Source of the DNA: Nelumbo lutea
Taxonomy: Eukaryota; Streptophyta; Magnoliopsida; Proteales; Nelumbonaceae
Assembly: GCA_022828595.1 (NCBI GenBank)
Contig: JAKGHH010000002.1
Location: forward strand, 66,126,383 to 66,190,382
DNA: 64,000 bases
Direction: 5' to 3'
A model generated the notes under the pieces. It saw only the letters and a list, made by a program, of their open reading frames with translations. It was not told the DNA's origin and made no database searches. Numbering within the stretch: the first letter of the stretch is position 1; each line of letters begins with the position of its first letter. Positions 57,985 to 64,000 of this stretch are shown piece by piece. A program made the position numbers and the translations under genes.

Positions 57985-58603
57985 TGACCAATGATAATGC
58001 CCCACACCAATGATAAAATACATGGGGCCATATTTTATCATTGGTGTGGGGCATTATCATTGGTCCCATAACCTGATACATAGACAAAGAGTTAAGCTAA
58101 TCCGGATTCCAATCATTCAACCCCTTATTGTGGGTCCCATGTATTTTATCACTGGTAGGGGTTGGCCACAAGTCAAGCTCTTCATGAGCTACTCGAGCTC
58201 GGCTCAGCTTGGTTTCAACCAAGCTCGAGTTCGAGTTCAAGCCCAAATTACAGGCTTGATTAATAAACAAGCAAGCTCGAGCCTAATGGAGCTCGGCTCG
58301 TGAGGCTCGCGAGCCGGCTCGAATATATATATATATATATATATATATAGAAAATAATATATATAATAAAATATTATAATTCTTATTTTTTTAAATATCA
58401 AATAAAAAATATTTTTTATATATAATTTTTAATTTTTATAAATTTTTTTCTCAAATCAAGCTCGAGCTTGAGCTTACGAGGCTATGACTCGAGCCGAGCT
58501 TGAGCTCGACCCTTATACTTCCTAGGCAAGCCAAGCTCGAGCCTCATACTATTCAGCTCGAATCCACCCCTAATCACTAGCATGAGGCATTATCATTGAT
58601 TAC
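57985..58603. mobile_element. Palindromic element with an internal extra terminus, split by a hAT MITE
   Basis: Left end GTGACCAATGATAATGCC and right end GGCATTATCATTGATTAC are inverted. Directly after the left end the sequence folds back perfectly: arms 57987-58020 and 58031-58064, 34 bases each, loop CATGGGGCCA. A third copy of the same arm is at the right end once the hAT element 58156-58572 is removed. Noncoding. Confidence 0.75.
58156..58572. mobile_element. hAT-type MITE nested in the palindromic element
   Basis: Ends TAGGGGTTGGCCAC and AATCCACCCCTA. Target duplication ATCACTGG (58148-58155) and ATCACTAG (58573-58580), 7/8. The interior is full of GAGCTCG/CTCGAGC words on both sides and an AT-rich core, including a TA microsatellite at about 58325-58349. 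Confidence 0.88.
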
Positions 58604-59306
58604 ACAACCTACTACATCACCAAAGCTTTCACCTAACCAAAATTCACAAAAATGGGCCTTTGGCATTAGTCTAAATAATGGAGATCGCCAAATGAAAGAA
58701 CAAATAGAAAAAAAAAATTTAACACTAATTTTCTTAAAATATAGAAAAAAATAGCATTAATAGCCTCAATAATATTCTTAAAAATAATCATTTCCTCCTC
58801 TTTAGCTTACCTTAGAATCCCATTTATATAAATATAAAGTGATAAATTTCTATATGGAAAAAAAGTAAAAATCATAAAAAATGAAATTAAAATTTAAGGA
58901 AGGTTGTTGGTATAATATTAAAAGTGCAAAAAATAATGAAAAAGTATAAGCACAAAAATAATAAAATTGTTAAATTAATTATGTTAAAGAATATTAAAAA
59001 TATAAATTAATTGATTGATCTAAGTTCACTTGAATATAATATTATAAAATATAAAATATAAATTAATTAACTGACTAATATTATTTGAATAGGTTGTCAT
59101 CATATAACTTGATAGAGGGAAGTCTCTCTCCTCTCAAACACACCAAGTCCCCCACTCCACTCTCTCTCTCTCTCTCTCTCTCTCTAGTTAATTAATTACA
59201 CACCAAGTCCCCTACGCAATCCCCTCTCTTCCCTTCTCCCTCCATTGTGTCTAATCTAGGAAACTTCTTTGTTTGAAGAACAAAATAAATCCATTAGAAA
59301 AATTAA
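58604..59306. other. Noncoding spacer
   Basis: AT-rich. CT microsatellite at about 59159-59185. No gene. Confidence 0.55.
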
Positions 59307-60376
59307 GGATCATTTTCTAAAAACACCCCTTGTAGTTTCATGGGTTTATTAAAACCTACCCTATAGTTTTTGTCTTACTAAAACACCCCCTATAGTTTGC
59401 AACCAATTTACTTAATCGACTTTCCATTAAATGGAAACGAAGAATGACAATTTTGACCTTAACATCCATTCAAACAATTTTAATCTATAAAATAAACAAA
59501 AATGGAAATGTCATTCTTGTCCCTAGCAAAACATGGGAAACAACTCTATTTGATAAAATTTGTTGTCTGTTTGAAGAAGGAAGAGAAACCATTGTTGATA
59601 AAAAACCCTGGATGCCATTGTTCTCTCTTCTTTATTCTACTAAACTCAAACATTTTTTGATAGATTTGAAATTCAAACCTTATTTTTTCCAAGAACCTGG
59701 TATAAAGTTTTAGGGTACTTTTAATTTGGAATAAAAAACATGAATTCTTAATAGAAGGTCACTTAAGTAAATTGGTTGCAAACTATAGGGGTGTTTTATT
59801 AAAAGGGAAAATTCCACTTTAGTACCCTAAACTTTGGGGGTAGTGTCAAGTTAGTACCTGTTGCAAACGTGTCACTTCAGTACCTAAACTTTTAAAAAGT
59901 GTCAAGTTGGTCCCTATCGTTAACCGACCGTTTGTTATATGTTGAAAATGTGAAAACTACCCTTCAAAAGAAGACATTGTTCATTGTCTTCTACTTTGAG
60001 ACTGAACCGATTGTTTTCAAAAAAAAAAAAAGAGAAAAAAACATGAAATATGATGGAGAGAAACAATAACTAAAAGCAAATAAATAACTAGACAAGAATG
60101 TGTTTCAGATCTAAAGGTAGAAGACAATGACTTCATTAGTCCAGAATTTCAAGCATCTCAACCAGTTCAGGGTATTAAAGTGGAATTTCAAGCAAAGAAA
60201 TAACTAGACAAGAATTTTAAGTACTACAGTGACATGTTCGGAAGTTTGGGCACTAACTTGACACTATCCCCAAAGTTTAGGGTATTAAAGTGGAAATTTC
60301 CCTTATTAAAATATAAAGTATAGGGTAGGTTTTAGTAAATTTATGAAACTGCAAGAGTTGTTTTAGTAAATGACCC
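59307..60376. mobile_element. MULE-type MITE (outer), interrupted
   Basis: Inverted ends of about 110 bases: GGATCATTTTCTAAAAACAC / ACCTACCCTATAGTTT / TATAGTTTGCAACCAATTTA on the left, their complements on the right. The 9-bp target duplication AAAAATTAA is perfect at 59298-59306 and 60377-60385. The inner MITE 59805-60302 splits the right arm. An open frame inside (from 59444) is not recognised. Confidence 0.92.
59805..60302. mobile_element. MULE-type MITE (inner)
   Basis: Ends GGGAAAATTCCACTTTAGTA and the complement of TAAAGTGGAAATTTCCC, inverted arms of about 54 bases (also CCCTAAACTTTGGGG). The 9-bp duplication TTATTAAAA is perfect at 59796-59804 and 60303-60311. 498 bases, noncoding. 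Confidence 0.94.
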
Positions 60377-60436
60377 AAAAATTAAAACATTAACTCAAAA
60401 ATCCAGGCAATCGGTAGTGAAATCTAGTGAGCAAAA

Positions 60437-60630
60437 GAAGTGCAAACACTTTGGCAGATGGTCTAGCTAAACAAGGGGTGAACAGACATTCTATTTTTTG
60501 GGCTGTCTTGTAATTTTTGTTCTTTTGATGCTTAATGGTTGTTCTTGGGAGCTAAGATTGTTTAGCCCCCTTGCCCTGTAATTTTCTCATGTTTTTAATA
60601 TTAATTCAATCCACAGTTATTGATAAAAAA
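60437..60630 (+). mobile_element. 5'-truncated L1-type LINE stub
   Basis: Encodes the last residues of a LINE RNase H (ANTLADGLAKQGVNRHSIFW, then stop), a short 3' UTR and an A tail. The 17-bp duplication AAATCTAGTGAGCAAAA lies at 60420-60436 and 60631-60647; its first As may belong to the tail. Confidence 0.92.
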
Positions 60631-60647
60631 AAATCTAGTGAGCAAAA

Positions 60648-61420
60648 TACTCCATTGTTTGACGCTTTAGCAAGTGCATCAAAGCAAACTAGTGACATCA
60701 ATTACACTTGAGATACCTCTTTTCCTTTGGGAAATGAATAGATAGGAAAAAAAATCTGCACGTTTGCAAAATTGAACAAATACCCACTGGAGTGGAGAAG
60801 AGTGTAACCTGCATTAATGGCTGCTTATCTCAAGTGAAATTTAAAATTTTAAAAAAATATATATATAACAAAAAAATCAATGGAAGAGAAAACAACTAAA
60901 TCATATCACACTATACATATACTACAATTGGAATGAAAAAATAGAAAAATAAATTCCATATAAATAAATGAAATTAAAATATAAAATATGTGCACAACTT
61001 GGGGGCTTGCCTAGATGAAACATAACTAGAAGACTTAATTAATTATATTAATTAATTGAAAAATATATTAAAAAAATTTATGATCTTTAAATAATGTTAA
61101 AAGTTCATGGAGAGAATGGTTGAAGATAAATGAAAATTTGAAAATAAAGATAAATGAAAATTAAAAATAATGTTACAATGGGAATGGTTGAATTCTTGGG
61201 GGAGGGGAAAGAGAGAAATAAATGAAAAGTAAAGAAAGTAATAACAATTTTGTGGCAATATTGTAATTACGTAAAAAATCAAAGTTATACACACAACAAA
61301 AAAATGAGATTAATCATTACTTTTTGATGGCACTCTTGTAATTACTAAAAACTCAATGTGATAAATAATAAAAGTTAAAGTTATGCTTAGATTCCATTTA
61401 GTGAGCATAGAGAGCTTCCA

Positions 61421-61425
<5 letters not shown>
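60648..61425. other. Noncoding spacer
   Basis: AT-rich, no gene recognised. Confidence 0.55.

Positions 61426-61497
<72 letters not shown>
61426..61497. repeat. (TA)n(GATA)n compound microsatellite
   Basis: A run of about 17 TA units is followed directly by about ten GATA units. Confidence 0.95.
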
Positions 61498-61498
<1 letters not shown>

Positions 61499-63435
61499 GG
61501 GTGTCAACAATATTCAAAAATCTGATCTTGAATTCGAGATTCGACATAATCGAACCAAATTCAGTTAATTTGAATATTTAATAGATCGAATTCAGATATC
61601 TTATTCATACCAAATAGTTAATTGGATTCGAATTCAGATATGACCTGATTCGATTTAATAAATATCTGAATTTGAATGATTATTTAATTCTTATATATAA
61701 TATATAAAATATGTAAATATTGTATATAATTTATAGTATGATAATTAAATTATATAGATAATTTATATATTTATATACTTTATATAAATAAAATATATTT
61801 TATATATCTATTAATTACCTAAAATAATTAATTAATTAAATTTGAAGTAAATCAAATATTCAAATATTTAATCGGGCTTAAATTCGAATATTAATTTTCA
61901 ATATCCGTTGGATACCCAACCGAATTTGGATATTATTACAATTATTCCTTAAATAGCTCCTAACACAACAATCAATTGCAGCTAATTTGGGGTCCACCAC
62001 AGAAGTAGATTAAATTGATGATGCAACAAAAAGGTGATTAGGACCAGATTGTACAACTAGGCTCTTATGGCTTCCACTAAAGCGTACACTGACCAATGAA
62101 AATTCACCCAAATTCATGTGTGTGGGTAGCATTCTGGTGGATTAAAGTTCTTAGGTTATCATACCCATTCATTCTCGCATTTAAGAGTTGAAGTAAAGTG
62201 GACATACATGCCTTCTTCCTCTTGGTTAGTGCACACCAAGGTGCAAGTGGTAGTACGGGTGGAGGCGAGGTTTTAAAAGACTAACAACATAATGACCTCA
62301 AAAGGTGAAGCGTAAGCTTCTAGGTATAAGCCTCAACAATTAAGAAAAACATTAATTAAAGTTTATAAATGATAATAATAATATATAAATATACTAAGTT
62401 AGAATGATGGAAGATACAAATATCCATAAAATAAATATTTGTAAACAATAAGTTCTAAATTTTAAGCATTAAATAAAATAATAATTAATCAACTAACAAT
62501 TATAAATATTTTACATTTCATGTTTTAAAATGCAAGGTTGAAAAATTACTCAAATGACCAATTTAAAAAAAATGAAACACAAGAAGTATCATCCATATAA
62601 TGGATATTAGATTTATTGTCATCCAATAGTTTGGAAGAAAAGAAACAACTTAATTAATTTGATCTATGCAAAAATCAATAAAAATAGAATAAATCTGTTG
62701 GGAAAAGAAATGGGAAAATAACAAACTTGGAATATTAGATTTAGAATAATAAGAAATCCCACTTGATTTATCCAAGATAAACTAAGAACTTGATTGACTC
62801 TTTTTTGCATTGAGATCTCCTAAATACTAAGGCTGTATTTAGTTTGAAAGAAAAAAGTAGGGAAAATAAGGGAAAGGTAGTACTAGGTTTCCCTTTCAAA
62901 CTTGACATAGTATAAGACAAACTAATAGAACTTGGTTTGCCCTATTGATTTTTCATTTTCACTCTTTTTATTTGCATTAAATCACTAAATAGTCATTGAT
63001 ACTTGAGGCTTACATCTTTTTACACCTCAAGCTATGTTGCATGCCTTAGGCTTGAGGTTTACACCTCATTTGACAAAGGCTTAAGTCTCACACCAAAGAT
63101 GTGAGGCCTAAGCCTTGGAGCAAAATCAATATACCTCGCTTCAAGGTATAAACCTCATGCCCCAATGCTTAAGTTTTTTAAAACAACAGATGCGAGTCAA
63201 AAACCAAAATTGAAGATTTTACACTACAATGGGCCCAAGCTTCTAGGTTGGCCAAGTTGTACCCCTAGCTGTAAGAGATTTAGATTGGGGACAAGACATG
63301 TTACAAGTGGTGACGTATTTCAACCTTTCCAATATATTGAGTTTTTTTTTTTTGAATTGTCTTGAGGGATGATCATTAATCATGTCCAACATAATTTAGG
63401 ATGTCATGAGTTGGGTAATTATTGCCACCCACATG
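61498..63435. other. Noncoding spacer with element relics
   Basis: 61498-61930 begins AGGGTGTCAACAATATTC and is rich in GAATTCGA/CGAATT words, like a decayed hAT-type element. 62255-62335 and 63000-63175 share GAGG/CCTCA and TAAGCCT words in opposite orientation and may be the two arms of one degraded element. No gene. Confidence 0.4.
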
Positions 63436-63540
63436 TTTGGTTTTGTTTTTGAAAACAAAAATCAGCTACCACATCAGCAAAAGCAATATAATTTTTGCTA
63501 ATGTAGCAATTATTTTCATTTTCAAAAACAAAACCAATGT
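63436..63540. repeat. 105-bp hairpin repeat
   Basis: TTTGGTTTTGTTTTTGAAAA ... CATCAGCAAAA pairs with TTTTTGCTAATGTAG ... TTTTCAAAAACAAAACCAA, arms of about 45 bases. Probably a small MITE; target duplication not resolved. Confidence 0.75.
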
Positions 63541-63608
63541 TGTTGCCAAACACCCCCTTAGCATAGTATCATTGTCATCATCATCCAAGCCTTATTCCAA
63601 TTAGATAG
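63541..63608. other. Short spacer before the edge LTR
   Basis: Noncoding; ends in GATAG (63604-63608), the candidate left target-site copy. Confidence 0.4.
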
Positions 63609-64000
63609 TGATGATGCACGATCTAAACATTCCCTGTTGGAAGGCAACTCGAACGTCGATCTCCTATGTAGCCGGGTTGAACTACAAGAGAATAGTATCA
63701 GAGGTCCCGGGGACTTTACCTGGTGTGGGCACTCTAATGCTTAAGTTAGTGAAGAGTACTTTGTAGAGAGCTAGAAGGTTGTATATATATGCTAGTAGAG
63801 AGCTAAATTGCACGTACCTTGTGAAGCTGGAGGTGATGCCCTTATATAGACAAGCTACCGTAGGCCTCACGGAATGTGTCCGAGATCACCGGCCTGCATG
63901 ACTCGGAGTCCATTCCGCACCCGAAGATGGACTTCGTGTGAGGTGATAAGCCTTATCCAGCAAGTCCTTCCAATCCATGTGAGACAAGGATAAGGTCTAT
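63609..64000 (-). repeat. LTR end running off the window
   Basis: Read on the minus strand: TATATAAGGGCATCACC (TATA-like at about 63841-63850), a transcribed-region-like stretch, and the terminal GATCGTGCATCATCA ending at 63609. The CATCA end and TGATG start resemble the Tat LTRs in this window. The rest of the element lies to the right of the window. Confidence 0.55.

Overview
This is a gene-poor, transposon-rich stretch of a flowering-plant nuclear genome. The evidence is introns with GT-AG borders, plant-specific families (NAC, PPR, an LWD/AN11-type WD40 protein), plant Ty1/copia and Tat-lineage Ty3/gypsy elements, an Au-type SINE, L1-type LINEs and many hAT, MULE and other short inverted-repeat elements. 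The species cannot be named from the sequence alone.

Layout, left half: 1-4054 is the 3' part of a dead Ty1/copia element, from the protease active site through the 3' LTR. 5026-9388 holds remnants of a PIF/Harbinger DNA transposon (MYB/SANT-like gene plus the start of a DDE transposase). At about 9389 this is joined directly to a 5'-truncated Tat-lineage gypsy element (9389-15730), which carries a second, spliced gene antisense to pol. 15731-21262 is AT-rich sequence with a hAT-type element. An intact-looking PPR gene lies at 21263-22468. A dead LINE split by a hAT element follows (22966-24100). A broken copy of a UbiA-type 4-hydroxybenzoate polyprenyltransferase gene (COQ2/PPT1-like) spans 26283-31623, with a SINE in one intron. 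Antisense copia and LINE remains occupy 32236-34480.

Layout, right half: a three-exon NAC gene of the ANAC090-like type lies at 37126-38339. A solo LTR (40871-41655) and a field of small elements (40050-46316) follow. A single-exon LWD1/AN11-like WD40 gene is on the minus strand at 47155-48153. Just upstream of it, 48730-53362 looks like a Pack-MULE-type element that captured part of a mitochondrial glycoprotein (MAM33/p32-like) gene and was later split by a complete non-autonomous LTR element (49322-52535, target duplication ATATC). The last 10 kb is noncoding, with nested hAT, palindromic and MULE elements, a 3' LINE stub and the edge of another LTR element.

Only three genes look functional: PPR, NAC and the WD40 gene. 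They are separate transcription units, with no operon-like relation. The main biology is transposon history. One Tat LTR family is present as a decayed coding copy, a deletion derivative that keeps the antisense gene's promoter and first codons, and a related solo LTR. Many small elements can be closed by their target duplications.
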